A stretch of DNA of 64,000 nt from Geosporobacter ferrireducens (GTDB lineage Bacteria > Bacillota > Clostridia > Peptostreptococcales > Thermotaleaceae). Positions within the stretch are counted from its first letter, which is position 1; every line of letters starts with the position of its first letter. This document shows, piece after piece, positions 49,556 to 58,576 of the stretch. A model generated the notes under the pieces. It was not told where the DNA came from. It saw nothing but the letters and a program-made list of their open reading frames with translations, and did not search any database. Location of the stretch: the NCBI RefSeq assembly GCF_001750685.1, contig NZ_CP017269.1, forward strand, positions 124,001-188,000. The letters are read 5' to 3'. The position numbers were made by a program, and so were the translations under genes.

Positions 49556-50341
49556 TCATCCTCTATTGATCAAGCTAAGGAAATCCTTAAGATTTTCGAA
49601 CATACTATCAAAAACATACTCAAAAAAACCAGCATATAAAGGTATAATCATAACCATTACAATCAATCCAACAGATATTTTCAATGGCATCCCTACTACA
49701 AATACATTCATTTGTGGCATAGTTCTCGCAAGGATGCCTAAAAGCACATTGGTGATAAATATAGCTGCAAGAATTGGCGCAGCGATTTTAAAAGAAATGA
49801 TAAAAGTAGTGATTAATATACTAATAATTTTATCAATCATGAATATATTCATGTTTAACCCATTTAGTGGAATCATATTAAAGCTTTGAACCAATCCGCG
49901 AATGAGTGTATGATGTCCATTCGTTATTAGCAGCATCAATGTAGCCATAAAATAAAGCACATTGGCCATTATAGGTATTTCTGTATCATCCTGTGGATTA
50001 ATTACGCTGGCTATAGAAAATCCAATCTCCATATCAATAATATGTCCCGCCAAGTATACACTACTTAAAAAAAGATAGCATATAAAACCAATCATCATTC
50101 CTGTCATCAGTTCCTTCGCGCTGATGAATAACATTATATAGAAATGGCTCAACTCTAAAGCTTCTGGAATATTCACCATGGGTACCAGAATTACAGCTAA
50201 GAACAATGAAAAACCCATTTTCCCATATAAAGGGATATTGTTATAGTTGAAAATTGGCGCTGTGACGAAAATCCCTAGAATCCTCGCAAAAACTAATAAA
50301 AAAACGCCTAAATAATCAAGTAAATAGTTCATTACCTCCAT
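49556..50341 (-). CDS. fliR: Flagellar export gate protein FliR
   Basis: A six-helix membrane subunit of the FliPQR export gate, 261 residues, with FARILGIFVTAPIF and GFSIASVINPQ typical of the family. The start is set at the ATG at 50341, which has AGGA 5 nt upstream. The second ATG at 50332 is only 2 nt from GGAGG and so less likely. Confidence 0.95.
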   Translation of the reverse strand: MEVMNYLLDYLGVFLLVFARILGIFVTAPIFNYNNIPLYGKMGFSLFLAVILVPMVNIPEALELSHFYIMLFISAKELMTGMMIGFICYLFLSSVYLAGHIIDMEIGFSIASVINPQDDTEIPIMANVLYFMATLMLLITNGHHTLIRGLVQSFNMIPLNGLNMNIFMIDKIISILITTFIISFKIAAPILAAIFITNVLLGILARTMPQMNVFVVGMPLKISVGLIVMVMIIPLYAGFFEYVFDSMFENLKDFLSLINRG

Positions 50342-50363
50342 GTTTATCCTGTCCTATCTTTAT

Positions 50364-50633
50364 CTATTGGATAAAACGATTTAGATTGGCAAATAAAGCT
50401 TCTGTATAATCAATTGCTGTAGCAAGCAGCCAAGGTCCGAAAACAATAAAAGCAAGCAAAACTGCCAGGATTTTAGGTACAAAGGCAAGGGTTGCTTCTT
50501 GAATTTGTGTCGTAGCCTGAAAAATACTAACTGCTAGTCCCACGATCAGTCCCAGCAAAAGCATGGGTGCTGATAAAATGATCACATTTAGCATAGCCTG
50601 CTGAAATAGTTCAATGACCAATCCTTCAGTCAT
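50364..50633 (-). CDS. fliQ: Flagellar export gate protein FliQ
   Basis: An 89-residue gate subunit with two hydrophobic segments (about 14-40 and 50-75) and the family stretch SIFQATTQIQEATLAFVPK. The ATG at 50633 has AGGGGTG 6 nt upstream; the earlier GTG lies inside that site. It sits between fliP and fliR. Confidence 0.96.
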   Translation of the reverse strand: MTEGLVIELFQQAMLNVIILSAPMLLLGLIVGLAVSIFQATTQIQEATLAFVPKILAVLLAFIVFGPWLLATAIDYTEALFANLNRFIQ

Positions 50634-50644
50634 ATGCGACACCC

Positions 50645-51418
50645 CTAACGAAATCCTTCAATTAAGGATTTAATAATCAAATTCCATCCATCTACCATGA
50701 TAAAAAGTAAAATTTTAAAAGGCAAAGAAATCATTACTGGCGGCAGCATCATCATTCCCATAGACATCAATGTACTGGCAACCACCATGTCGATAACGAT
50801 AAAGGGTATAAACAATACGAAGCCAATTTGAAAGCCTGTCTTTAGCTCACTGATAATAAAAGCAGGGATCAGTGCCTTGGAAGGTATATCTTCCAACTGT
50901 TTTGGTTTCTCACTTCCTGATATATCAATAAACAAAGCCAAATCCTTTTCACGGGTCTGTCTAAACATAAAACTTCTTACAGGCTTCATTGCATTTTCCA
51001 GTGCTGCCTCCTGGGAAATCTCTTCCTGCAGATAAGGCTGCACTGCTGTACTATTGATTTCTGCACCAATTGGAGCCATAATAAAAAAAGTTAAAAACAA
51101 AGCTAATCCAATCAAAACTTGATTCGGCGGTGTTGTTTGTGTTGATATAGCTTTTCTAATAAAAGATAAAACAATAATAATTCTGGTGAAGCATGTCATC
51201 ATCATTAAAATCGAAGGCGCTAAAGCCAGAATTGTAAGGATAAACAGGATCTCTATACTGCTCGCTACTTCCTGCGGACTCTGCGCTTCCTCCATATTCA
51301 GGCCTATTCTGGGAATAGGCATTCTTGGCTCAGCATAAGACGTTGTAATGGAAATAGCAAAAACCAAAAGAAGTATTCCAATAATTGTTAACCCTAATCT
51401 GCGTTTTTGAATCCTCAT
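50645..51418 (-). CDS. fliP: Flagellar export gate protein FliP
   Basis: A 257-residue gate subunit with a cleavable-type hydrophobic N-terminus (about 9-30) and four further membrane helices. MMTCFTRIIIVLSFIRKAIS and TTPPNQVLIGLALFLTFF are family signatures. Its start codon overlaps the fliO stop by 4 nt (ATGA type), so translation is coupled. Confidence 0.96.
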   Translation of the reverse strand: MRIQKRRLGLTIIGILLLVFAISITTSYAEPRMPIPRIGLNMEEAQSPQEVASSIEILFILTILALAPSILMMMTCFTRIIIVLSFIRKAISTQTTPPNQVLIGLALFLTFFIMAPIGAEINSTAVQPYLQEEISQEAALENAMKPVRSFMFRQTREKDLALFIDISGSEKPKQLEDIPSKALIPAFIISELKTGFQIGFVLFIPFIVIDMVVASTLMSMGMMMLPPVMISLPFKILLFIMVDGWNLIIKSLIEGFR

Positions 51419-51939
51419 TGTTGTTCATCCTTATCTTCAAACATATTGATATTTTGATTTTTTCGTTTGAATTCTGATAGCACTTTTTGCAAGGTATCTT
51501 GGTCTTCACCCGTTAACAATTCGTGGTCTTTGATATCTTCCGGCTGTTTTTTGGAAAACTTTTTAAGATACGTATCAAAACTAGGAAAGATCATGCTGCC
51601 TTGTGACCCTTCAGGAGCTTGGTTTATTTCTTCTTTCCTAACTTCTGTTAAAAGCTCAACATTTTGTTTGCCTGCAGCGAGCAGAAAAAAACGCTCCCCA
51701 ACTTTAACAATATACAAGGATTTTTCCAACCCGAGTACTACCTTTTCTATAATCTGAATGTTTCTACCACCAATTACAGCTGCACTCTTTCTTCCTACAT
51801 ATCGCGTTGTAAAATACGCTGCAGCAACAATCATGAGAAAAATAAAACTGTAGGATATTAACTTAACAAATAAAAAAGCGGTATTGCCTGTTCCCTGCTG
51901 AGTGATTAGGGCAGACGGGACAATATTTGTAAGAATCAT
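51415..51939 (-). CDS. fliO: FliO/FliZ-like export apparatus protein
   Basis: A 174-residue protein with one membrane helix (about residues 23-45) followed by the FliO core (ITEKVVLGLEKSLYIV-like stretch and KVGERFFLLAAGKQNVELL) and a charged tail. FliO helps assemble the FliP ring. The family is poorly conserved, so the call leans on its position between cheY and fliP and on the core motif. Confidence 0.88.
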   Translation of the reverse strand: MILTNIVPSALITQQGTGNTAFLFVKLISYSFIFLMIVAAAYFTTRYVGRKSAAVIGGRNIQIIEKVVLGLEKSLYIVKVGERFFLLAAGKQNVELLTEVRKEEINQAPEGSQGSMIFPSFDTYLKKFSKKQPEDIKDHELLTGEDQDTLQKVLSEFKRKNQNINMFEDKDEQQ

Positions 51940-51960
51940 TCAGTTTTTTTCTCCTTCCAT

Positions 51961-52323
51961 TTAGCCTAATACTTTTCGCACAGCTTCGATCACTCTATCA
52001 GCTTGGAAAGGCTTTACAATGAAATCTCTTGCTCCTGCCTGGATCGCTTCGATAACCATCGCTTGCTGGCCCATAGCTGAGCACATAACAATTTTTGCAT
52101 TGCCGTCTATCTTTTTAATTTCTTTTACAGCTTGAATACCATCCACTTCCGGCATTGTAATATCCATAATCACTAAATTTGGAACAAGCTCTTTATATTT
52201 TTCAATGGCTTTCGCACCATTTTCAGCTTCGCCAACCACCTCAAACCCATTTTTCGTCAATACATCTTTAATCATCATTCTCATAAAAGCAGCATCATCA
52301 ACTATTAAGATTCTTTTTGACAT
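51961..52323 (-). CDS. cheY: Chemotaxis response regulator CheY
   Basis: A stand-alone 120-residue receiver domain. D9 and D10 bind metal, D54 (VIMDITMP) is phosphorylated, K104 is present and S82 replaces the usual threonine. CheY-P binds the switch proteins FliM/FliY encoded just upstream and is cleared by CheC and FliY. The place between fliY and fliO is the usual Firmicute one. Confidence 0.96.
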   Translation of the reverse strand: MSKRILIVDDAAFMRMMIKDVLTKNGFEVVGEAENGAKAIEKYKELVPNLVIMDITMPEVDGIQAVKEIKKIDGNAKIVMCSAMGQQAMVIEAIQAGARDFIVKPFQADRVIEAVRKVLG

Positions 52324-52337
52324 TTTTGTTCCTCCCT

Positions 52338-53486
52338 TTACTTTACCTTGTTTATTCTCTTCGATGAATTAATGATATCTGTTACGCGAATTCCATAGTT
52401 TTCGTCAATAACAACCACTTCTCCTTTTGCAACATACTGACCATTTACCAATAGATCCAAGGGCTCTCCCACAAGCTTATCCAGCTCTATGACCGTACCT
52501 GGCGCAAACTCTAATATTTCACTGATTTTCTTAGAAGTTCTGCCTAATTCAACAGTTACTTCCAGAGGAACGTCTTTTATAAGACTAATATTCTCTCTTT
52601 CACTGCGTAATTCTTGTTCATCAAAGGATTGGAACTGCACCGGTTGAACGTTTACTGGCTCTCTTCGATAAACAGGCTCTCCATAGTTAGGCGCTGCAGC
52701 TTGACTTTGAACATGTTCTTTTCTATCTCCAATGATTCCTTTTGGTTCTATCACAGATTTCGTATCAATCACATCCTCATAACTGTTGGTATAGGTTGTA
52801 TGGCTGCTTTCAAAAAGATGATTTACCATATTTTTTGCAAATGAAACAGGCAAAAGCTGCATGATTTCACTATCGATAATATCTCCAATCACCATCTTAA
52901 AAGCTATCTTCACTACTCTATCATCATGCATACGCGACTCTATGTCAATGGATTTTGTAGAAAAATTAATTGCAAAAGCTGCGGGCGGATTTATATCAAT
53001 CTTCGTATGGAACATTTCCGACAAGGAAGTAGATGCTGACCCAACCATTTGATTCATGGCCTCACTGATGGCACTTAAATGCAACTCGGTTAATTCTCCG
53101 GTGAAATTCCTGCCATCGCCGCCCATCATCAGGTCGGTTATAATTTTCACGTCATCTTCCTTTAAAATAAGGAGATTGATACCTTCCAGCCCCTCTTTGT
53201 ATGAGACCTCTACAGCTACAAATGGAATAGGGTACTGTTCTTTTAGTTCTTCAATGGTCATTACTGAAACCTGCGGTGTCGTAATGGTCACCTTTTGACC
53301 TAGTAATGTGAAGAGGGTCGTTGCAGAAGTTCCCATGCTGATATTACCGATTTCTCCAAGGGCATCCTTCTCGTTTTCATCTAAATCCCTTACCTCCGCT
53401 GTCTGATCACCGCTATCTGAACTTGGAGTGCTTGCATTTCCTTTAAGTAGAGCATCTATTTCTTCTTGTGATAACATGTCACCCAT
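52338..53486 (-). CDS. fliY: Flagellar switch phosphatase FliY (FliN type)
   Basis: A 382-residue fusion of a CheC-like CheY-P phosphatase and a C-terminal FliN (SpoA) domain of the C-ring. The N-terminal peptide MLSQEEIDALLKG resembles that of FliM and likely binds CheY-P. Phosphatase sites appear as GEIGNISMGTSATT and SEAMNQMVGSAST, both with E-x2-N. The FliN part (PLEVTVELGRTSKKISEIL) ends the protein. I start at the ATG at 53486, 9 nt after AAGGAG and 1 nt after the fliM stop. Confidence 0.94.
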   Translation of the reverse strand: MGDMLSQEEIDALLKGNASTPSSDSGDQTAEVRDLDENEKDALGEIGNISMGTSATTLFTLLGQKVTITTPQVSVMTIEELKEQYPIPFVAVEVSYKEGLEGINLLILKEDDVKIITDLMMGGDGRNFTGELTELHLSAISEAMNQMVGSASTSLSEMFHTKIDINPPAAFAINFSTKSIDIESRMHDDRVVKIAFKMVIGDIIDSEIMQLLPVSFAKNMVNHLFESSHTTYTNSYEDVIDTKSVIEPKGIIGDRKEHVQSQAAAPNYGEPVYRREPVNVQPVQFQSFDEQELRSERENISLIKDVPLEVTVELGRTSKKISEILEFAPGTVIELDKLVGEPLDLLVNGQYVAKGEVVVIDENYGIRVTDIINSSKRINKVK

Positions 53487-53487
53487 C

Positions 53488-54474
53488 TTATTCATCTCCT
53501 TTCCGTTCAATGCTGGAAATTTTCACTGCGACTTTTTTCTTTTTTATTCCAGGTTTTCCATAATATTTCAATTGTTGATTTACATATATTTTTACATCGC
53601 TATTTACTAATGTATCCAGTTGAATGACGTCCCCAATCTGTAAATCTATAAAATCACTGACTGTAATATGGGTAGAGCCAATTACAGCACGAATTGGGAT
53701 ATAACTTTTTTCTAACCTATTCTTAACAATTTGCTGGTCTTCTTCGGATATTTCTTTTTTAACATTGGTAAACCAAAACTTTGTACTCAATTGCGGTAAA
53801 ATGGATTCAATTACAAGGTGAGGAATACATACATTAATCATTCCTTCTACCTCTCCTATTTTAATATTTAATGTTATTAATGCAATGGTTTCATTAGGAG
53901 AGATAATCTGCGCAAATTGAGAGTTCGTTTCAATCTTTTCCAGCTTTGGATCGATGTCCAATACATTTTCCCAAGGTTCCTTTAGCAGCCGGATCATTTG
54001 TTTAATTAACTTCTTTAACAAAGTTATTTCTATCTCTGTAAAGCTTCTAGCCTCTTCAATAGGTTTTCCATTCCCTCCGAGAATCCTGTCAATAAGGGTA
54101 TATGCAATATCCGGAGTGATGTCTATGATAATTTGTCCCGGCAATGGTGAGAAATCTACAATTCCCAAAACTGCCGGATTGGATATGGAATTACTAAACT
54201 CATAGTACGTCAATTGTTCAACCGTAAAAACATCTATCTGTACCAAGCTTCGCAAGTATCCAGAGAGATAAGTATTTAGCAATCTGGAAAAATTCTCATG
54301 AATCACCTGAAGGGTTCGTAATTGATCCTTTGCAAACTTATCAGGCCTACGAAAATCATATTTCTTAATTTTCTTTTCTTTATTTTCTTCCTCTATCTCA
54401 TGTACATCTACTTCCCCAGTGCTTAGCGCTTGCAGTAAAGCATCTATTTCATTTTGCGATAATACATCGGCCAA
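53488..54474 (-). CDS. fliM: Flagellar motor switch protein FliM
   Basis: C-ring protein that receives CheY-P. The N-terminal CheY-binding peptide is VLSQNEIDALLQAL. The middle CheC-like domain and a C-terminal SpoA domain follow in 328 residues, with GGNGKPIEEARSFTEIE typical. It follows fliL and precedes fliY. Confidence 0.96.
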   Translation of the reverse strand: MADVLSQNEIDALLQALSTGEVDVHEIEEENKEKKIKKYDFRRPDKFAKDQLRTLQVIHENFSRLLNTYLSGYLRSLVQIDVFTVEQLTYYEFSNSISNPAVLGIVDFSPLPGQIIIDITPDIAYTLIDRILGGNGKPIEEARSFTEIEITLLKKLIKQMIRLLKEPWENVLDIDPKLEKIETNSQFAQIISPNETIALITLNIKIGEVEGMINVCIPHLVIESILPQLSTKFWFTNVKKEISEEDQQIVKNRLEKSYIPIRAVIGSTHITVSDFIDLQIGDVIQLDTLVNSDVKIYVNQQLKYYGKPGIKKKKVAVKISSIERKGDE

Positions 54475-54489
54475 TTACGTCACCTCCCT

Positions 54490-54906
54490 CTATTGGATAA
54501 TAAATTCAACAAAATATACATTTGTGATTTTCTCCGTATCCATCATTTGTTTTACAGATTTTAAAATTTCATTTCGCAGCATTTGCTGACCTTTGTCACC
54601 TACTAGTACGGTTTCTTCCTTGCTTCTTATCAGCTCTAAAATATCATTTCGGATTTTTGGTTTTTTCTCATCTAATTTTGCTGACAGCCTTTCGTCTGTA
54701 ATCTCGAAATTAATATTTACCTTTAGAATTTTTCTGCTATCTTTTATATTGCAGTAAAGCTCTCCTACAGAATAGTTGTAGGTCTTTATCTCCTTGACAG
54801 CTTTTTCTGAGTTCCTATTGGCAGCCAGATAAAAAGCGCCTCCAAATACAGCTGCAGTGACGATAAATCCGATGATGCTAAATAAAACAACTTTTTTTAC
54901 AGACAT
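54490..54906 (-). CDS. fliL: Flagellar basal-body protein FliL
   Basis: A single-pass membrane protein that encloses and supports the stator. A membrane helix at about residues 5-27 and a periplasmic-side SPFH-like domain make up 138 residues. The ATG at 54906 has AAAGGGGCG upstream; the longer frame only runs into motB. The pair motB-fliL is as expected. Confidence 0.88.
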   Translation of the reverse strand: MSVKKVVLFSIIGFIVTAAVFGGAFYLAANRNSEKAVKEIKTYNYSVGELYCNIKDSRKILKVNINFEITDERLSAKLDEKKPKIRNDILELIRSKEETVLVGDKGQQMLRNEILKSVKQMMDTEKITNVYFVEFIIQ

Positions 54907-54928
54907 TCTTTTTCGCCCCTTTAAAATT

Positions 54929-55669
54929 CTAGTAATATGGTTCAGATTGAACAAATTCTGAACGTAGAATTACAATGTCTACTCTTCTGTTCTTCGACTT
55001 GTTTTCAGCAGTATCGTTCGGTGCAACAGGATGATACTGACTATATCCCGATGCAGAAAGCCTGTCCGGCCTTAAATCCGCCTCTTCAATGAGAACCCTT
55101 ACAACATTGGACGCCCGCGATACAGACAATTCCCAATTGGTTGGATATCTTTGAATATGTACAATAGGATCTGAATCTGTATGACCCTCAACCCGAATGT
55201 ACTTCTGGTTGAATTCTTCCTGCTTCAGTAAATCAGCAAGAAATTTCAGCGTTTTCTTTGCATCCGGTTTAATATCGGCTTTTCCTGAATCAAAAAGTAC
55301 ATTATCTTTAAATCGAAGTAGTAATCCCCTTGCTTCCAAATCCACCAGAATTTCATTTGCCATGTTGTTTGCCTCTAAAAATTCCTCCAGCATTTCCTTT
55401 AGTTTTTTAAAATCTTCTTGTTCCTCAAGCTGATTGATATTTTTTTCTTCTTCCGGTAAAGGATCCACTTCGATGTTTTTTCCACCTTGTAAAACACCTA
55501 AAGAACCTTGAAAAGACTGCATAATGGCACTGAATTTTTGAACATCAATGGTGGAGAAGGCAAAAAGTAAAACGAAAAAACACAGCAATAAGGTTACCAT
55601 ATCCCCATAGGTGGTCATCCACTCTGGTGAACCGGGCTTTGCTTCATCCCCTGCTCTTCTTCTTTTCAT
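54929..55669 (-). CDS. motB: Stator protein MotB
   Basis: Ion-channel stator subunit anchored to peptidoglycan. The plug/TM region has WMTTYGDMVTLLLCFFVLLF with the ion-binding aspartate D23. The C-terminal OmpA-like domain carries RVEGHTDSDPI and LSVSRASNVVRVL. 246 residues. Whether it uses protons or sodium cannot be decided by eye. It starts right after motA. Confidence 0.96.
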   Translation of the reverse strand: MKRRRAGDEAKPGSPEWMTTYGDMVTLLLCFFVLLFAFSTIDVQKFSAIMQSFQGSLGVLQGGKNIEVDPLPEEEKNINQLEEQEDFKKLKEMLEEFLEANNMANEILVDLEARGLLLRFKDNVLFDSGKADIKPDAKKTLKFLADLLKQEEFNQKYIRVEGHTDSDPIVHIQRYPTNWELSVSRASNVVRVLIEEADLRPDRLSASGYSQYHPVAPNDTAENKSKNRRVDIVILRSEFVQSEPYY

Positions 55670-56458
55670 CTATGCTTCAACACCCTCTCCTTTTCCGTTT
55701 TGAAGTCCTTTTCTTACTTTAGGCGGTAAAAAAGCTTTCAGTTTTTCTTCAATAATTCTTGGATTTTCCCCGGCTTGAATCGATAAAAGTCCTTCTACCA
55801 TAATTTCTTTGATTAATATTTCTTCTCTACTTCTCGTTTTTAACTTAGTAGCAATCGGAATAAATACAAGGTTTGCTAATAAGGAACCATAGAAGGTAGT
55901 AATCAGTGCAACAGCCATACTTGGCCCGACAGATTTAGGATCTTCAAGACGCTGCAGCATATTGATCAGACCGATTAAGGTACCAATCATACCAAAGGCA
56001 GGTGAGGCAGATCCCATACTATCAAAAATGCTCTTGCCTTCTCCGTGCCGTTCTTCTAGAAATGCTAATTCTGTTTCCAGTATATTTCTAACTAATTCCG
56101 GATCGGTACCATCCACAATCAGCATGGCACCCTTTTGAAGAAATTCGTCATCAATGTTTTCACAAGCTTCTTCTAAGGCTAGTAATCCTTCTCTTCTTGC
56201 AGTGTTTGCCAGCTCAATAATTTTGCTAATGGTCTCTCCCGGTGCCAAATCCTTTGATGAAAAGGCTTTTCGAACAACGGTGAAAGACTGCGTTACTTTC
56301 CTTAATGGAAATGCCACCAGCGTACTTGCAACGGTTCCGCCTAATACAATGACTATGGAAGGAAGGTTCCAAAAGGATAGCAAACTTCCATCCAACAGAA
56401 TCCCACCTATAATAAATGTCATACCTACTATAATACCTATGATTGTTGCTAAATCCAA
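55670..56458 (-). CDS. motA: Stator protein MotA
   Basis: Four-helix stator subunit that forms the ion channel with MotB and pushes on FliG. The 262 residues include GGTVASTLVAFPLRKV, the ASPAFGMIGTLIGLINML segment with the conserved proline and the C-terminal ENPRIIEEKLKAFLPP. It starts at TTG (56458) with GGGGTG 6 nt upstream, 3 nt after flbD. Confidence 0.96.
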   Translation of the reverse strand: MDLATIIGIIVGMTFIIGGILLDGSLLSFWNLPSIVIVLGGTVASTLVAFPLRKVTQSFTVVRKAFSSKDLAPGETISKIIELANTARREGLLALEEACENIDDEFLQKGAMLIVDGTDPELVRNILETELAFLEERHGEGKSIFDSMGSASPAFGMIGTLIGLINMLQRLEDPKSVGPSMAVALITTFYGSLLANLVFIPIATKLKTRSREEILIKEIMVEGLLSIQAGENPRIIEEKLKAFLPPKVRKGLQNGKGEGVEA

Positions 56459-56461
56459 TCG

Positions 56462-56683
56462 CTACACCCCATTTCCCGAATCATTGTTTAAAATGCTTAA
56501 TTGTGAAAAAATCTTTTGTTTGTAAGCTATGATTTTATTAATAATTTCATCTATGCTTTCCTTCACCACAACTGTTTTTCCGGAAGTCAGCCGAATCACT
56601 GTATCCGGTGTGGCTTCCAGCGACTCAATCAGCTCACTGTTAATCACATAGGGTTCTCCACTTAATCTTGTCACACGGATCAT
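56462..56683 (-). CDS. flbD: FlbD-family flagellar protein
   Basis: A 73-residue protein typical of the FlbD family, always found between flgE and motA in clostridia and spirochaetes; its role is unknown. The core is IRVTRLSGEPYVINSELIES and TSGKTVVVKESIDEI. I choose the ATG at 56683, with AAAGGA 8 nt upstream, because the family begins at this methionine. A striking hairpin lies between it and flgE. Confidence 0.93.
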   Translation of the reverse strand: MIRVTRLSGEPYVINSELIESLEATPDTVIRLTSGKTVVVKESIDEIINKIIAYKQKIFSQLSILNNDSGNGV

Positions 56684-56699
56684 ATCATCCATCCTTTAA

Positions 56700-56729
56700 T
56701 CTATTCCGGGCGCTGGCGCCCGGAATAGA
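56700..56729 (-). other. GC-rich palindrome with 14-bp arms between flgE and flbD
   Basis: Arms 56700-56713 and 56716-56729 are perfectly complementary with a 2-nt centre (core CCGGGCGC/GCGCCCGG). On the minus strand it is followed by TTAAAGGATGG, the flbD ribosome site, not by a T-run, so it does not look like a terminator. Confidence 0.75.
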
Positions 56730-56738
56730 ACAAATTCA

Positions 56739-58085
56739 TTATCGTTTTAAGTTAACCAGTTCCTGAAGCATTTCATCGGTTGTTGTGATCATTCTGGAGT
56801 TTGCCTGGAAACCTCTCTGGGTTGTAATCATATCTACAAACTCCTCAGAAAGGTCTACATTAGACATCTCCAGGGTTCCGGGAGCAAGGGCCCCCAAGCT
56901 GCCGGATCCCGGCCTGCCCAGCTTTGGCGTTCCCGAGTTAATGGTATCCATGAAAAGATTGTTCCCAATCTTTTGCAGACCCGGTGCATTATCAAAGTCC
57001 GCCAGCATGAGTGTGGCCAATACTTTTCTTTCTCCGTTGGTAAAGATCCCTACCACTTCACCCTTATCGGAAATGGTAAAGTCGTCCAGCACCCCTGCAC
57101 TATTTCCTACCTGCAGCACGCCCTTTGCATCGGATTCGGCTGCAAACTGGGTTAATAGAGCATTGCCATTGTCATCTTGAAAGGTACTGTCATTAATAGT
57201 GAAGTTAATATCGTCTGCTCCGGGAATATTTTTAAGGCTAAATGCTATTGTAGTATTTGGATTCGTTTCTATTATTGCGTCACCAGCACCTATTGCTACA
57301 CTTTCTACTAGCCCCACATAATTTCCCTGAGCATCGAATTTCACATATGCCACATTAGCTGGGTCTTCACCAAATTGAACTTTTCTATAGCTAACCACTT
57401 GTGGATCTGATCCACCGGTATTCCCTACAACATTATCCGTAAAATTTACACTCACTGTATGTACCCGTCCCAGACTGTCGAAAACATCTATGGTTGTAGA
57501 ATATTTAGTATCATCAGGGTTAATATTTCCTTTTAACTGTATGGGGGATATATCATTTAATCTATTGGGAGGCGTTCCCGTGTCAGTGTATTTGTTCGCT
57601 GTGGCGGTGGCTGTGGCGGTGGCTGAAAAATTCACCTGTATCGGTACAATGGCATTGTTTTCATCATAGCCTAGAACCTTATATCCATTGGGGTCTAACA
57701 GATTTCCCTGTTTATCCAGCGTAAAGGCCCCTGCCCTTGTATAATACCGGTTTTGCAGGTTGACATCATCGGTGACAACGAAGAAACCGCTGCCGTCAAT
57801 CATAACATCTAAAGGATAATTGGTTCTTTGTGAAGCCCCCTGGGTGTGTCTCACATTCATAGAGGCTATACTGGCCCCTAAACCGATTTGTTGGGGATTG
57901 GTTCCGCCCATTCCCCCTTGCGGAGAACTGGCTCCTTTGATTACCTGGCTAAAAACCTCTTGAAAAGTTACCTTGCTGGCTTTAAAACCTACTGTATTCA
58001 CATTGGCAATATTATTTCCAATGACATCCATTTTTGTTTGGTGCACACGCAGTCCGGAAACTGCTGAGTACATTGATCGCATCAT
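56739..58085 (-). CDS. flgE: Flagellar hook protein FlgE
   Basis: Builds the hook. The N-terminal rod/hook motif MYSAVSGLRVHQTKMDVIGN and following NIANVNTVGFKASK, and the C-terminal NVDLSEEFVDMITTQRGFQA motif, which polymerise as coiled coils, are intact. The 448-residue length is normal. The middle carries a short Ala-Thr repeat. Codons in this gene look more GC-rich than in its neighbours, perhaps reflecting high expression. GGAGG precedes the ATG by 10 nt. Confidence 0.96.
   Translation of the reverse strand: MMRSMYSAVSGLRVHQTKMDVIGNNIANVNTVGFKASKVTFQEVFSQVIKGASSPQGGMGGTNPQQIGLGASIASMNVRHTQGASQRTNYPLDVMIDGSGFFVVTDDVNLQNRYYTRAGAFTLDKQGNLLDPNGYKVLGYDENNAIVPIQVNFSATATATATANKYTDTGTPPNRLNDISPIQLKGNINPDDTKYSTTIDVFDSLGRVHTVSVNFTDNVVGNTGGSDPQVVSYRKVQFGEDPANVAYVKFDAQGNYVGLVESVAIGAGDAIIETNPNTTIAFSLKNIPGADDINFTINDSTFQDDNGNALLTQFAAESDAKGVLQVGNSAGVLDDFTISDKGEVVGIFTNGERKVLATLMLADFDNAPGLQKIGNNLFMDTINSGTPKLGRPGSGSLGALAPGTLEMSNVDLSEEFVDMITTQRGFQANSRMITTTDEMLQELVNLKR
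57598..57624 (-). repeat. In-frame 12-nt tandem repeat inside flgE
   Basis: Two perfect copies of a 12-nt unit plus a quarter copy encode alternating Ala-Thr (SATATATATAN in the protein). All units are multiples of three, so copy change would keep the frame. Confidence 0.7.
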
Positions 58086-58118
58086 GGTTACATAACCTCC
58101 TTTTTTAAATCGCTGTAG

Positions 58119-58169
58119 ATATCTCTTCTGTCTGTCAGAGATATATAGCTTCCTGTGCAGGTCCAGCTA
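58119..58169 (-). other. Two hairpins between the TIGR02530-type gene and flgE
   Basis: One hairpin (TAGCT/AGCTA outer, CCTG/CAGG inner; 58146-58169) overlaps the stop codon of the upstream gene. A second has 8-bp arms (58119-58126 with 58137-58144). Neither has a T-run. Confidence 0.4.
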
Positions 58170-58541
58170 TATGATTACAGCCCCATCAATATTGGTAAAT
58201 ACACTGTCCTCCAGCATATCCCTTGTTGCAGCAGTAATGATTGTTTTGTTTTTCACACTGGCTACAAAGGTTTTTTGATCCATAATAATTAAGGTCTCCT
58301 TAATCCCTTTTTGCTGGGCTTTATTTAAGGCTTCTTTTATTTTCTGGACCTCCGTGGAGTTCAGCTGAATATTGCGCGCCTCCAGCCGTTGGAGGGCATG
58401 TTTGGAAAATTTGACCTCTTGATTTTCAACTACATGGTCTAATACCTGTGCAAAGGATTTTTGTTCAATTCCCCTGCTTTGTATGGCCTTTAATTTTTGG
58501 TTTTCAATCGGTCTGATGGTTGTAGAAATAACTTTATTCAT
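58167..58541 (-). CDS. TIGR02530-type flagellar operon protein
   Basis: A 124-residue protein of the uncharacterised flagellar-operon family found between flgD and flgE in clostridia and some bacilli. The signature FSKHALQRLEARNI is present, followed by TLIIMDQKTFVASVKNK and ITAATRDMLEDSVFTNIDGA. It is soluble. Proposed roles in hook assembly are unproven. The ATG at 58541 has AGGTG 6 nt upstream; the GTG three codons earlier lies inside that site. Confidence 0.87.
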   Translation of the reverse strand: MNKVISTTIRPIENQKLKAIQSRGIEQKSFAQVLDHVVENQEVKFSKHALQRLEARNIQLNSTEVQKIKEALNKAQQKGIKETLIIMDQKTFVASVKNKTIITAATRDMLEDSVFTNIDGAVII

Positions 58542-58576
58542 AGCAGACACCTACTTTACCCTTCCGTGGTTTCCGT

